The notes: generated by a model not told the origin, from the letters alone. 64,000 nucleotides of DNA from Planctomycetota bacterium (GCA_014584345.1 JACTNB010000021.1:124001-188000); one strand, 5' to 3'; counted from the stretch's first letter, positions 1 through 9,055 are shown. Program-made: numbers and translations.

Positions 1-548
1 AACTGGGTGGCGAATAGATTTCCGCGACGCACCATCGCCGTTACGGGCAGGCCGTGTTCGGTCCGGGCAGCAATGACGGCTTCGTCTCGTGGGACCACAT
101 AATAACTGTGCACGAAGTAAAACCAGGCATCGTCGGGAATACCTTCGAGCAGAGGGTTATGGGGTTGACGATCGACCAACTGATTCCAGCCCATGTGGGG
201 GATCTTCAACCCGGGCCGTTCCTGAAAGCGGACGACCTCGCCGGGTATCACCCCCAGGCCGGCAAATTCCCCTTCCTCGAAACTGCGATCGAACAGCAGT
301 TGCAAGCCGAGACAAATTCCCAGAAAAGGGCGGTCGGACGACAGGTACTCCAGCAGCGGTTCGATGAATCCCTGATCGCGCAAGTGGGCAATGGCATCGC
401 GGAAAGCGCCCACGCCGGGTAGTACGATTTTTTCCGCGGTTCGCAGATCCTCGGGATTGTGGCAGATTCGGGCCTCCGCGCCAACGGTTTCGAATGCCTT
501 GGCAACGCTGCGGAGGTTGCCCATGCCGTAATCGATAATCAGAATCAT
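1..548 (-). CDS. hisH: Imidazole glycerol phosphate synthase, glutaminase subunit HisH (3' end cut by window start)
   Basis: Class I glutamine amidotransferase subunit that feeds ammonia to HisF in histidine biosynthesis. Translating the minus strand from the ATG at 548 gives 182 codons with no stop up to the window edge. The opening IIDYGMGNLRSV, the oxyanion-strand motif LPGVGAF and the nucleophile motif GICLGLQLLF (Cys79) are all typical, as are IPHMGWNQL and YFVHSYYV. The final visible residues FATQ are where the family continues into the FHPEKS catalytic His/Glu motif, so only the last quarter of the domain is missing. It lies 64 bp downstream of the prepilin peptidase on the same strand; no other his gene is visible. 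The family assignment is secure. Confidence 0.95.
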   Translation of the reverse strand, partial: MILIIDYGMGNLRSVAKAFETVGAEARICHNPEDLRTAEKIVLPGVGAFRDAIAHLRDQGFIEPLLEYLSSDRPFLGICLGLQLLFDRSFEEGEFAGLGVIPGEVVRFQERPGLKIPHMGWNQLVDRQPHNPLLEGIPDDAWFYFVHSYYVVPRDEAVIAARTEHGLPVTAMVRRGNLFATQ

Positions 549-612
549 GGGAGGTTTCGGAAATATGTGTAAGTGTTGAATGACATGTGAGTATGCGCTG
601 GGTATTCCTATT

Positions 613-1917
613 TCAGGGACAGCGTTGCCGCCAGTGAAGTTCGTGAATTTGCCCCTGACCGGCCGGAATTCCGCTCCAGCGGGCGCGGCGCCAGTTCCCC
701 TGCTGGGGATCGCGTGCTTCCCCCATCTGGTAGAGTAACTGGTCGGCTGCTCGCCAGTTGTATTCCGATTGGTCCCAGACAGGAATCCCCATCAGCCATT
801 TCAGGCCTTGCAGCAGCAGCAGGGTACCGGCCAGCACCAGCGTCATCAATCCGGCCAGAAGAATCAACAGCGGGCCCATCAGGAACAGCCGAATAAAGGC
901 AGGCCAAATCACATTCCAGCCGAACAGCACGACCAGCGTGGCCAGCGATAAGTAAGGCCCGTAGGGGAGGGCGGGCGGAAGTTTCACCAGGGAAAAAAAA
1001 CGAAGCAGTGAAATCAGAAACAGAACCAGCAGCGCCATGACCGGTGCCAGAAAAAACACCAGGACCGATGCCTGCCAACCAATAAACAGACCAATCATCG
1101 CCATCAGAATGACGTCGCCGAAGCCCATGGCCTCGCGCCGCAGAATCAAACCGCCAATGATTCGTACCGTCCAGACGATGCCACCTCCCACGATGAACCC
1201 CGCGACCGCGACCGCGGCGGCATGCCAATACGGATGATGTGAAATCCACTCGGGAATCCAGCCATTCACGGGCCAATAAATGAGCAGAGGCAGCACCTGG
1301 CGAGCAACCTGAAGCAGTTCGGGATCCTGGAACCAGACGGGAGCCAGGAAAAATCCGGCACCCAGAATCTGTCCCATGAACCCGATTCCCATCGCCGGGA
1401 CCGTAACTCCGTCCGGAATAATCCACAGGTCGAAATCGATGAAGGTCGCTACAAACAAGGCTTCCACCAGCGTCAGAAAATACAAATAGCGCCCCCACAG
1501 AAATAGCAGGCTGGGGGAATTCCAGTCGTATAGATCGCCTGCCCCCAACAGCGAAGTCACCGTGGAAGACGCGGGGCCACCCCAGGCTTGCGGCGGAATT
1601 GTGCACAGGAATGTCAGTACGAACAGCAGTCCATTGAGCACTTCCAGCCAGGGCTCGCGTTTCAGGATACGCCGTCCACTATAGGGCGAACGCCCCACCA
1701 GCGTCGCCGTCCCGATGATGGGCAAGCAGTGATACCAACGTGTGGGAGGATACATCCCCTTGCGGGTTTCCCGGGCAAATACATGCCGCCAGGCGGGCAG
1801 CACTTCAAAATGCTGGCACAACCTCAGCACGCACCGATTCAAGAATCGCCCCGCGCACGCTCCCGCCAGAAAGAGCACCAGACACAGCAGGATATAGCCG
1901 GAATTGGGGACGTTCAT
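613..1917 (-). CDS. Prepilin peptidase (type 4 leader peptidase, A24 family), divergent N-terminal domain
   Basis: Integral membrane aspartic peptidase that would cleave type IV pilin or pseudopilin leader peptides. The 434-aa protein has many hydrophobic segments. It keeps both catalytic aspartate motifs: FIDFDLWIIPD around residue 161 and GFGDVILMAMIG with Asp268. The N-terminal part aligns with the family logic (GRFLNRCVLRL near residue 23, then a region leading to LEVLNGLLF near 91). However, it lacks the paired CxxC motifs of the usual zinc-binding methyltransferase domain, so N-methylation of the processed pilin is doubtful. The ATG overlaps the aroK stop by 4 bp, implying translational coupling. 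The protein is longer than the usual 250-290 aa because of extra membrane segments between the motifs and at the C-terminus. Confidence 0.85.
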   Translation of the reverse strand: MNVPNSGYILLCLVLFLAGACAGRFLNRCVLRLCQHFEVLPAWRHVFARETRKGMYPPTRWYHCLPIIGTATLVGRSPYSGRRILKREPWLEVLNGLLFVLTFLCTIPPQAWGGPASSTVTSLLGAGDLYDWNSPSLLFLWGRYLYFLTLVEALFVATFIDFDLWIIPDGVTVPAMGIGFMGQILGAGFFLAPVWFQDPELLQVARQVLPLLIYWPVNGWIPEWISHHPYWHAAAVAVAGFIVGGGIVWTVRIIGGLILRREAMGFGDVILMAMIGLFIGWQASVLVFFLAPVMALLVLFLISLLRFFSLVKLPPALPYGPYLSLATLVVLFGWNVIWPAFIRLFLMGPLLILLAGLMTLVLAGTLLLLQGLKWLMGIPVWDQSEYNWRAADQLLYQMGEARDPQQGNWRRARWSGIPAGQGQIHELHWRQRCP

Positions 1918-2459
1918 GCCTGGCTACTCCCGGGCTGCTTCGAAAGTTCGCGCAGGGCGGCTTCCGTCTGTTCGGCAACTTCCACCAGTGTTTTGCCCGC
2001 GGTGTCGATGCGAATGTGACAAGTCTGTTGGTAAAGGGGCAGCCGTTCCGCCAGGACCCGTTCGATTTCCTCGCGCCAGCCGAGATTCGTCAACGCGGGA
2101 CGACTACGGCAGGTACTCTGATCTTCACCAAGACGCTGTTCGATCGTGGAAGCATCGGCTTGCAGCCAGATGACCGGACCGCTCGCACGCAGCTTTTCCC
2201 GCGTGTTCGAATTCAGTATCGCACCCCCTCCGGTCGCCAGCACAAGATTCTCTTGATGACAGAGTTCCCGCAACAGATCGGCTTCCAGTCGACGAAACTC
2301 CGGTTCGCCCTCACTGGCAAAGATGTCCGCGATGCTGCGCCCTTGCTGGCGTTCCAGTTCCCGATCCGCATCGATCCACGACCATCCCCGAGACGCGGCC
2401 AGCAACGGGGCCAGCGAGGTTTTTCCGCATCCGCGATAACCTATCAGGGAAATGATCAT
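1914..2459 (-). CDS. aroK: Shikimate kinase
   Basis: Phosphorylates shikimate at the 3-hydroxyl with ATP, the fifth step of the chorismate pathway. The 181-aa length is normal. Visible motifs are the P-loop GYRGCGKTSL (residues 7-16), the substrate-binding WIDADRELE (about 28-36), the GGGAIL loop near residue 78 and the lid arginine region CRSRPAL. It lies about 200 bp downstream of the fused aroDE gene on the same strand, so three consecutive shikimate steps are clustered. Its stop overlaps the start of the prepilin peptidase, which therefore probably shares its transcript. Confident by motif content. Confidence 0.94.
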   Translation of the reverse strand: MIISLIGYRGCGKTSLAPLLAASRGWSWIDADRELERQQGRSIADIFASEGEPEFRRLEADLLRELCHQENLVLATGGGAILNSNTREKLRASGPVIWLQADASTIEQRLGEDQSTCRSRPALTNLGWREEIERVLAERLPLYQQTCHIRIDTAGKTLVEVAEQTEAALRELSKQPGSSQA

Positions 2460-2655
2460 GCTATGAAAAATCGTTTCTGAAAATCATTAGGGAGTGCGCT
2501 GCACGCGGGGAGTTGCCTGAATAAATTGTCGAATCACACGCCGGATCGCATCAAAAAAAGAGGCCTGCACTTCGGACCCGCATTCTCAAAAATACATCCT
2601 CGCAACATAATTCCCACAGGCCCTATAGCTGCGAACATACTGGTTTTCCCAAAAA

Positions 2656-4146
2656 TCAATCCGTTGCCAGCGAGATTGCCTGCTTGAGGGTTTCGCGGAA
2701 GGTGTCCAGGGGAGGATTCTGACCCGTGAAACACTCGAATTGTTTAGCCGCCTGCTGCACGAACATTTCCAGTCCACTGGCGATATGACAATTGCGTTCC
2801 CGGGCCAGTTTGATCAACAGCGTATTTTCCGGATTGTAAATGGTGTCGAAAATGACCATCCCATCCGTCATCCAGTTTTGCTCGAAGGGAGTTTCGTCCA
2901 TATTGGGAAACATGCCGATCGGTGTGCAGTTGATTAAAATTTCTGGGCGCTGGGCACCGCGGTTTTCCCAACTGCAGGATTGGCATCCCAGCTTCTCGGC
3001 GAGTTCCTTGGCACGCGACTTGGTCCGTCCGCAGAGGGTCAACAGCCCGCCGCCCCGCACAATTCCCAGGCCGATCGCCTTGGCGACACCGCCTGCTCCC
3101 AGAATCAACACCTTGCGATCCTTGAAGCCTCCGTCCGGCCAGCCGGCGCGCTGCGTGGCTTGTCGCAAGGTGGTCATCGCGGCCTCGAAATCGGTATTGG
3201 CGGCAAACCAGATGCCCCGGGCGTTGCGGTACAACGTGTTGGCGGCACCGATTTCCTTGACGTTATCGTCTACATGGTCCGCTTGCGTCAGCGCGCGTTC
3301 CTTGTGAGGAATGGTCACGCTGAACCCTTCGACATTGAGCCGCCGCAACGCCTTCATGGAAGGGGCAAAATGTTGTTCGGAAATCCGAAACGGCAAATAG
3401 ACCGCATTCATATTCTCCCGTTCAAAGGCTCGGTTGTGCAGACGGGGACTGTAGCTGTGAGCAATCGGATCCCCCAGCAGACCGAAGACACGCGTCTGTT
3501 CGTTGATGCGATGATGCCGATACAGCTCGATCATTTCCCGGAAGGAAATTTGTCCGGGCGCCATTTCCCGCTCGCTACTGAAGCTCGCATAGGTGAAGGG
3601 GGCACCGTACTTGCCGCACAACACACGGGTGAACAGACCGAATTCCCCCATGCAAAAGCCTACGGTGGGAATTTTGGTGCCGGCCACCAGTTCCAGCATG
3701 CGGACACCATCCGCGGGGCTGTTGGCCATCGTGACGATCTTGATGACATCCGCATCCAGATCGCGCATCTGTTCATAAATACTCGACAGGTTATCGGGCG
3801 TTTCCTCGAAGTTATGGTAACTGACTATGCGACGGGTTTTCCCATAGCGCGGAATTTTCTTGGCTACATCCAGTTCCAGATCGACGAATTCCACGCCATC
3901 GACGATGGCCGAACGCAACAGCGTCAACCGTTGCTCTTCCGTCCCTTTCCACTTCCCGCGATCCTCGGCCCGTCGGCAGGTGACTACTGTCGGCGTGGGA
4001 CGATTCTTCAGCAGGAGTGAAATATCGGGAATTTGCTTCAGCCAGTCGAGACGCAATTCCACCAGTTCGGCTCCGGCCTTCCCGAGGGCTTCGTGCTCCG
4101 CACGCATCATTTTCAACCGAGTCCGGCCAATACTGACGCAAATCAT
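2656..4146 (-). CDS. aroDE: Bifunctional 3-dehydroquinate dehydratase (type I) / shikimate dehydrogenase
   Basis: A 496-aa fusion catalysing two consecutive chorismate-pathway steps: dehydroquinate dehydration and NADPH-dependent reduction of dehydroshikimate. Residues 1-210 are a type I dehydratase. The Schiff-base lysine is in KIVTMANS (Lys136) and the catalytic His is in SYHNFEE (His111). Residues about 219-496 are AroE, with GLLGDPIAHSYSP, VTIPHKE, the Rossmann GAGGVAKAIG and NCTPIGM, ending in EMFVQQAAKQFECFTG. The order AroD then AroE matches the plant and chlamydial/planctomycete fusion. The start ATG is the first Met and begins directly with the dehydratase beta strand. It lies upstream of aroK. 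Confidence 0.95.
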   Translation of the reverse strand: MICVSIGRTRLKMMRAEHEALGKAGAELVELRLDWLKQIPDISLLLKNRPTPTVVTCRRAEDRGKWKGTEEQRLTLLRSAIVDGVEFVDLELDVAKKIPRYGKTRRIVSYHNFEETPDNLSSIYEQMRDLDADVIKIVTMANSPADGVRMLELVAGTKIPTVGFCMGEFGLFTRVLCGKYGAPFTYASFSSEREMAPGQISFREMIELYRHHRINEQTRVFGLLGDPIAHSYSPRLHNRAFERENMNAVYLPFRISEQHFAPSMKALRRLNVEGFSVTIPHKERALTQADHVDDNVKEIGAANTLYRNARGIWFAANTDFEAAMTTLRQATQRAGWPDGGFKDRKVLILGAGGVAKAIGLGIVRGGGLLTLCGRTKSRAKELAEKLGCQSCSWENRGAQRPEILINCTPIGMFPNMDETPFEQNWMTDGMVIFDTIYNPENTLLIKLARERNCHIASGLEMFVQQAAKQFECFTGQNPPLDTFRETLKQAISLATD

Positions 4147-4240
4147 GTCACCAATCCGAATTGTTATATCTGGAAGGCCGACGGTGTTTACGCATACGAA
4201 ACACCAGGCTTGCCGTTTCCAGGAGTATGTCTGGGAAATG

Positions 4241-4270
4241 CCGTCCGGAACGCCGCAGTACCGTCCGGAA
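4241..4270. repeat. Two exact 10-bp direct repeats with 20-bp periodicity upstream of aroDE
   Basis: CCGTCCGGAA occurs at 4241-4250 and again at 4261-4270, separated by exactly 10 bp. The start-to-start distance of 20 bp is about two helical turns, so both copies lie on the same DNA face. The pair is about 95 bp upstream of the aroDE start codon (4146) and downstream of the ycf46-like gene. This is the geometry of a tandem operator, but no binding protein is known from the sequence. The repeat is seen directly; a regulatory role is inference. Confidence 0.4.
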
Positions 4271-4390
4271 TTGACTAATGAATACGCAACTCACTGCGTA
4301 CCGGGCCGACCGGGCAATCATGCGCTCGGCGACGCTGGATTCTGGCCCGTTTGCAAGCGGACTTCAAGCGACTTTCCCTTCGAAATCGGC

Positions 4391-5899
4391 TCAGTCCGCC
4401 ATGACGCAGCGGTTTTGCGCCCATTCCCGCAGTGTCGTCACCTTTTCGAAGGTTAATGTGGCGAGGGGACGCGTTTCGCGAATGGCCTTTTCGAGATCCT
4501 CGTTGCTTAACTGGCGATCGTGCTGAAACGCCCCAAACATCGCGGCAATGATGGCCTGTTCTAGCTCCGCGCCACTGAATTCGTGTGCCATGCGGGCAAG
4601 CTCAGGCAGGTTAAAGTGTTCCACTGACTGTTTCCTGCGCGCCAGATGAATCCGCAGAATGCGTTCCCGGGCGGTCGCGTCGGGAAGATCCACGAAAAAG
4701 ACCTCGTCAAACCGGCCCTTGCGCATCAACTCCGGCGGCAACGCGGAAATGTCGTTGGCGGTGGCCACGATGAAGATCGGATGCCGATGGTCCTGCATCC
4801 AGGAGAGCAGCGTCCCGAACATCCGTTGCGACAAGCCTCCATCCGCCGAGGAGGCCGATGCCGATGCGAACGCCTTTTCGATCTCGTCGATCCACAATAC
4901 CGCCGGAGCCATCGATTCCGCCTGGCGCAGCGCTTGCCGCAACTGACTTTCCGTTTCTCCCACGAATTTCTGGTACAGCACCCCCGGGTCGAGCCTTAGC
5001 AAGGGCATGCCCCATTCAGCCGCCACCACTTTGGCGCACAGGCTTTTCCCGCAGCCAGGCACACCCAGCATCAGCACCCCTCGGGGCGATTCGAGTCCAA
5101 ACTCCTGGGCTTTTCGACTGAAGCCGGAACGACGAGATGTCAACCAGGTTTTAAGCCGGTTCAACCCACCGATTTCATGAGAGGAAAAGTCGGCTGCAAT
5201 TGCTTCCAGGCACCCCAGGCCGCTCAACACCTGGCGTTTGTATTCAACAATCCGAGGAAGATCGCGGGCATCGAGAACGTTATCTTCCAGAATGGCAGCC
5301 GCCACCACGCGCCGAGCCGCACCGGCACTTAATCCTCGCAGCGTCTGTACCATCTGGTCGATTTCGCGGCGCTTGATGTTCGAGGTCACTTCACGCTGAC
5401 TGTCATTGCGAATGGAATGGTAGGTATCGCGAATGATCGCTTCCAGTTCTTCCGCGTCGGGCCAGCCCAACTCGAAACGTACTGCGAATCGGGCCAGTTC
5501 ATCGGGTAACGGCAGGGCATCGATCAGCACAAACGACAGCCTGCGTCCCCCCGCGACGTCCAGCAAATCGCGTATCCAGCGATGCACCAGCGCATCGCGA
5601 CCATGTGGGCCGAAATCCTTGAAAACGTAAATTCCCTTGCCGGCATGCTTGTGCAGATACTGTAGAGTTTCTGCAACCTTGCCCGGGGCAAGAATTGTTT
5701 TCGCCGCGGGTGCATCGGCAGTTTCCGCGGTGGACTCCGGCATAAGCTGCAGCCCTTGAGTCATGGACCAGTGGTAAAGCGGACGTGACGTGACACGGGC
5801 CGATTCCGTTAGAAATCGCAGGGCGCGCTCCTCGTCGGTCGTTTGAATGGAGATTAACGGGGCGCCTGATTCTATCAACAGCGGCAAACTATCGTTCAT
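4391..5899 (-). CDS. AAA+ ATPase of the Ycf46 type
   Basis: A 502-aa ATPase resembling the chloroplast/cyanobacterial Ycf46 family; the precise substrate is not established. The N-terminal 230 residues include the family signature PLYHWSMTQGL (41-51) and the segment YVFKDFGPH (91-99). The AAA core has Walker A GVPGCGKS (279-286), Walker B VLWIDEIEKAF (Asp338-Glu339) and the second region of homology ending in LMRKGRFDEVFFVDLP. The C-terminal small domain (HEFSGAELEQAI) is intact. It lies between aroDE and the C1-metabolism pair on the same strand, but with gaps of about 190-240 bp on each side, so it may be its own transcription unit. Family membership is recognised from sequence; a role is not assigned. 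Confidence 0.85.
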   Translation of the reverse strand: MNDSLPLLIESGAPLISIQTTDEERALRFLTESARVTSRPLYHWSMTQGLQLMPESTAETADAPAAKTILAPGKVAETLQYLHKHAGKGIYVFKDFGPHGRDALVHRWIRDLLDVAGGRRLSFVLIDALPLPDELARFAVRFELGWPDAEELEAIIRDTYHSIRNDSQREVTSNIKRREIDQMVQTLRGLSAGAARRVVAAAILEDNVLDARDLPRIVEYKRQVLSGLGCLEAIAADFSSHEIGGLNRLKTWLTSRRSGFSRKAQEFGLESPRGVLMLGVPGCGKSLCAKVVAAEWGMPLLRLDPGVLYQKFVGETESQLRQALRQAESMAPAVLWIDEIEKAFASASASSADGGLSQRMFGTLLSWMQDHRHPIFIVATANDISALPPELMRKGRFDEVFFVDLPDATARERILRIHLARRKQSVEHFNLPELARMAHEFSGAELEQAIIAAMFGAFQHDRQLSNEDLEKAIRETRPLATLTFEKVTTLREWAQNRCVMAD

Positions 5900-5926
5900 G
5901 CAACTCCTCCGTACCTGCGGTGGGGT

Positions 5927-5949
5927 GATTCTCGCGCAATCCGAGAATC
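5927..5949. other. Short inverted repeat just upstream of the Ycf46-type gene
   Basis: GATTCTC (5927-5933) and GAGAATC (5943-5949) are perfect complements separated by 9 nt. They are centred about 40 bp upstream of the ATG at 5899, where an operator or a leader hairpin could lie. No T-tract follows on either strand, so it is not a typical terminator. Confidence 0.3.
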
Positions 5950-6093
5950 CCGAGGCATTCTTAATCGCCAGAAACGCGTATCCTCCTATCCAGTATCACG
6001 GAAAAGAGGGGAATTATTCGTTTTATCTCAAAATCTCACCCCTCAGGGGCGCAACGGCATGCCGCTTAACCACGGCGACACACACCGGCCTCC

Positions 6094-7128
6094 TCATGAG
6101 GGGCTACCGGACGTTTCTGGCGTGGTGGTCAACGCGGCTCCGCGATTCAGCGGTGCGACAATCCGGACCTGCACATCGGGCAGGGTTTCCAGAGTGTTCG
6201 CGACTTGCTCCGCCTGGTTGAAGTTCTCGCAAACGCCGAACATGGTCGGCCCCCACGAAGTTTGCGCAACGCCTCGGATTCCCGTTTCGTTCATGGTCGA
6301 GAACAGGGTTTCACAGTACGAATGCACGAATCTTCCCCCTTGGACGGCGGCAAAACTCTGGCCTACCAGCAGGCCAAATTCTCGCAGGATCTCGGAAAAT
6401 GCCTCAAAGTGCGAGTGCTGACGTTCCAGGTCCGCAAGCAGGCTTCCCAGTCGATCCAGCGTCCCGCCATCAAGCCGGGGCAGGCGTTGAAATGCGAGCG
6501 TTTCGGCTGTTCCCGCCAAACCACGCAGGCCCGTCGGGGTCGCGAGCACAAATCGCCATTCTTCCGGAAGTGGGGTGGCCAGCCGGCACCCCCCACCAGA
6601 CTCCTCGGGCCTCATGCCCGCATCGATCAACAGCCCTCCCTTTTCAAATCCGTGCGTTCCAATGCACGAGCGTTTGCCTCGCCCTTGTATCTCCGCTAAT
6701 GCCATTATCGATAGCGGACACGGCTGGAAAAAATTCCAGGCAGTCCCCACCGCCAGCGCCAATTGTGTTCCCGAACCCAGACCGACATGCTGAGGAATCC
6801 AATTCAGAACATCCACCTGCAAGCCCTGCTCCCGCCCACCGGGCAACGCCCGATCGAGCCTGGCAAGACCTTCGAGCAAACGGTGTTTAAGATCCTCCTG
6901 TTCCTGTACGGTCTGCCAGGAACGGGGTTCCAGGCGGACGTGATGCTCTTCATGCGCCAAGGGACGTGCCGAGAGTTGGAATCCGGGGGCATCCACCATG
7001 ATCCCGAATCCCTGAAATCGGCGGCCCCCTTCGCGATGATCGGAAAACAGCCCGCAGTGCAGACGCGCGCCGGTCTGTACTGTTACGGTTCGCGGATCAT
7101 CACAGGCCGCTCCACTCTGGTCAGTCAT
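6094..7128 (-). CDS. Beta-ribofuranosylaminobenzene 5'-phosphate synthase family protein (GHMP fold)
   Basis: Homologue of the enzyme condensing p-hydroxybenzoate or p-aminobenzoate with PRPP at the start of the methanopterin pathway. In planctomycetes such genes accompany tetrahydromethanopterin-linked C1 metabolism. The 344-aa protein begins VTVQTGARLHCGLF, has the GHMP nucleotide-binding loop VGLGSGTQLALAVG in the middle, and ends with the ASWGPTMFGV-like segment (QTSWGPTMFGV). The reading frame stays open further upstream, but the ATG at 7128 is preferred because upstream residues lie inside the DUF447 gene. That ATG gives an 8-bp overlap with DUF447, implying coupling. Function is inferred from family and neighbour. 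Confidence 0.87.
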   Translation of the reverse strand: MTDQSGAACDDPRTVTVQTGARLHCGLFSDHREGGRRFQGFGIMVDAPGFQLSARPLAHEEHHVRLEPRSWQTVQEQEDLKHRLLEGLARLDRALPGGREQGLQVDVLNWIPQHVGLGSGTQLALAVGTAWNFFQPCPLSIMALAEIQGRGKRSCIGTHGFEKGGLLIDAGMRPEESGGGCRLATPLPEEWRFVLATPTGLRGLAGTAETLAFQRLPRLDGGTLDRLGSLLADLERQHSHFEAFSEILREFGLLVGQSFAAVQGGRFVHSYCETLFSTMNETGIRGVAQTSWGPTMFGVCENFNQAEQVANTLETLPDVQVRIVAPLNRGAALTTTPETSGSPS

Positions 7129-7780
7129 CTCGTTTCCCCCCGATTTCAACGCCTGGTCGCGGGGGCGGCGTCTGCCAGCAGTCCTGTATGTAATCGTGAA
7201 GCATGTCAAATGCCATCCGCTCGTGTTCGCTCGCGGTTTTCTCGACGATGACCGCAAGCTGTTGCATTTGGCTGGCTATTGCATCCGCGGACAGGATGTG
7301 CAAACGCGTCGCGAGTATCGCGGCCTCAATGACGGCTGCTCCGGCCCGATTGAAGCCCCGCCACTCGGCCTGGCGTCCCGTATACACCACTTCCGCACGC
7401 ATTTCCAGCCTGGATTGCGAATCGTCGATCTCCCGGATGCGGACCTCATGCCAGCGGCAGGTATCCACCAGACGCCTCCCTTGAATTACCGTGGCAGGCA
7501 GCAAAGCGATTGGAGTTTCGTGCAGACGCCGCGTGACGGCCCGGGCAAACAGCAGCGAGTCGTCGGTCACATGAAAAACGGCTTCGGGATGCCGCAACAG
7601 GTTCTGGCAGGTGGTGGAATCAACATACGGACGGAGTATCAACTCGCGGAGTTCTCGTTGGTCGAGGAGACTCACCACTGGTCCCATCGGCGCAATATTG
7701 GTGCTCCCATCCTCGTTCATCGAGGTCAGAATTCCTTCGAGAATGTAAGGCACGTACCGCTGCTCCTGTCGGCGAGTCAT
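7121..7780 (-). CDS. DUF447 family protein, flavin-reductase-like split barrel, linked to C1 metabolism
   Basis: A 219-aa protein of the DUF447 family, found in methanogens and in bacteria with the H4MPT C1 pathway. Recognisable features are ILEGILTSMNEDGSTNIAPMGP near the start (split-barrel flavin-binding fold), RPYVDSTTCQNLLRHPEAVFHVTDD, and WRGFNRAGAAVIEAAILATRLHIL in the C-terminal helical part. It is the first gene of a two-gene unit with beta-RFAP synthase and overlaps it by 8 bp. The biochemical role in H4MPT synthesis or use is not proven; the association is established by genomic context in other C1-metabolising bacteria. Confidence 0.85.
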   Translation of the reverse strand: MTRRQEQRYVPYILEGILTSMNEDGSTNIAPMGPVVSLLDQRELRELILRPYVDSTTCQNLLRHPEAVFHVTDDSLLFARAVTRRLHETPIALLPATVIQGRRLVDTCRWHEVRIREIDDSQSRLEMRAEVVYTGRQAEWRGFNRAGAAVIEAAILATRLHILSADAIASQMQQLAVIVEKTASEHERMAFDMLHDYIQDCWQTPPPRPGVEIGGKRDD

Positions 7781-7944
7781 GTACTCGCGCCTGCTGGAAA
7801 TTACTTTGTCGTATCGTATTCTGGAATGTTCTTCTCTTTGTTACCATGATATCCTCCGAACCGGAGATTGAACATTCAGGCGTTGCAAAGATCCCCCCGT
7901 CCCCCCGGGGAATTGGGGGAACTGGTTGCAGGAGAAGCACTCTC

Positions 7945-8313
7945 ATGTTGAAAATCAGCCCGCTTCGTGAGTCCAATTCCTATGAGCCGGGCGAATCCGC
8001 CGAGTTGGAACTCGAATGGGAAATGGATCAACCCATCGAACGTCTCGAACTGCGCATTGTGTGCAATACCGTCGGGAAGGGGGACCGCGATCTTGAAATA
8101 GCGGAAATCTGGTCAAGCCAGCAGACCTCTCCCCAGGGACGCGAACGGCTGACGATTCCCTTGCCTCTCGCCCCATACAGTTACTCGGGTAAACTGATCT
8201 CTGTCGTCTGGGCCTTCGAACTGATTTGTTTCCCACGCGAAGAATCGACGCGTTGCGAATTCATTCTGGGCCCCAATGCCAGGGAAGTGTTGGGCGAACT
8301 GGCCGGGAACTAA
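7945..8313 (+). CDS. Small beta-rich hypothetical protein
   Basis: A 122-aa protein of unknown function, with no signal peptide or membrane segment. The alternating hydrophobic pattern (SAELELEWEM, IERLELRIVCNT, GRERLTIPLPLAPYSYSGKLISVVWAFEL) suggests an immunoglobulin/arrestin-like beta sandwich, perhaps distantly like Spo0M-type proteins. The frame is open back to 7846, but the ATG at 7945 follows a GGAGA-like site (about 7931) and marks the start of the patterned region, so it is preferred. It is divergent from the DUF447 gene and leads the plus-strand run toward obgE. Fold is inferred from pattern only. Confidence 0.65.
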   Translation: MLKISPLRESNSYEPGESAELELEWEMDQPIERLELRIVCNTVGKGDRDLEIAEIWSSQQTSPQGRERLTIPLPLAPYSYSGKLISVVWAFELICFPREESTRCEFILGPNAREVLGELAGN

Positions 8314-8446
8314 CGCGGGCGACATCGTTCACTCACGGGAGCGAATCCCATCCACCGCTAATGCTTTCACCCCTTAATTCAAGGAAACCAGTTCGTAGCG
8401 GGCACGGCTAGTCGCGGATTCGCAAACGAGTGGGAGATTCACTGAC

Positions 8447-9055
8447 ATGTCTCGATTGGCACGCAGAAATCCTTTTGCCTCCACACGAATGCACTCCCTC
8501 CCATACCGCGCGCCAGGGTTTTGCATTGAGAATATATCGATAAAATTCCGCGAATTGAATCGCCGGGCCGCGCTGGTGGGAATGCACGGACATGGCAAAT
8601 CGACCCTCCTGGAACAAATTACGGCCCTTTTCCGCGCCAGCGGAGAAACCATTCTTCGCATTCAACTCCGCGAAGGGGATCGCCGCCTCGATCAAAACAC
8701 TCGATGCGAATTGACCGAGGCCCTCGGTCGGTACACCCTGGTCATTCTGGATGGTGCCGAGCAGTTGAGTTTATGGAACTGGCGACGATTCCTGCAAAGC
8801 CTCCCCTCGGAAACAGGCTGCCTGATCACCTCGCATCGGCCGGGCCGGTTACCCACCTTGTGGCGGTGTGAAACCACGCTGGACCTGTTGCTGGAACTGG
8901 TTGAGGATCTACAAGGCCCGGTATCGTCCGAGCAACAGGCTTTGATGGCGGGGCTGTTTGCAAGCCATCGGGGCGACATGCGACTTTGCCTGCGCAGCTT
9001 GTACGACTATTACGCCGACGGGATCTGGACCCCGATACGGGATGAGATGCAATGA
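8447..9055 (+). CDS. Small P-loop ATPase-like protein of unknown function
   Basis: A 202-aa protein with a Walker A motif GMHGHGKST (residues 45-53) and a Walker B-like strand TLVILDGAEQL (Asp102, with Glu105 nearby). It also has an LITSHRPGRLPTLW segment that resembles the sensor region of DNA-transaction or STAND-type ATPases. No further domain fits in the remaining length. A GGGAGA site lies about 9 nt before the ATG at 8447. It stands 110 bp upstream of obgE on the same strand. The nucleotide-binding fold is visible; substrate and partner are unknown. Confidence 0.75.
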   Translation: MSRLARRNPFASTRMHSLPYRAPGFCIENISIKFRELNRRAALVGMHGHGKSTLLEQITALFRASGETILRIQLREGDRRLDQNTRCELTEALGRYTLVILDGAEQLSLWNWRRFLQSLPSETGCLITSHRPGRLPTLWRCETTLDLLLELVEDLQGPVSSEQQALMAGLFASHRGDMRLCLRSLYDYYADGIWTPIRDEMQ

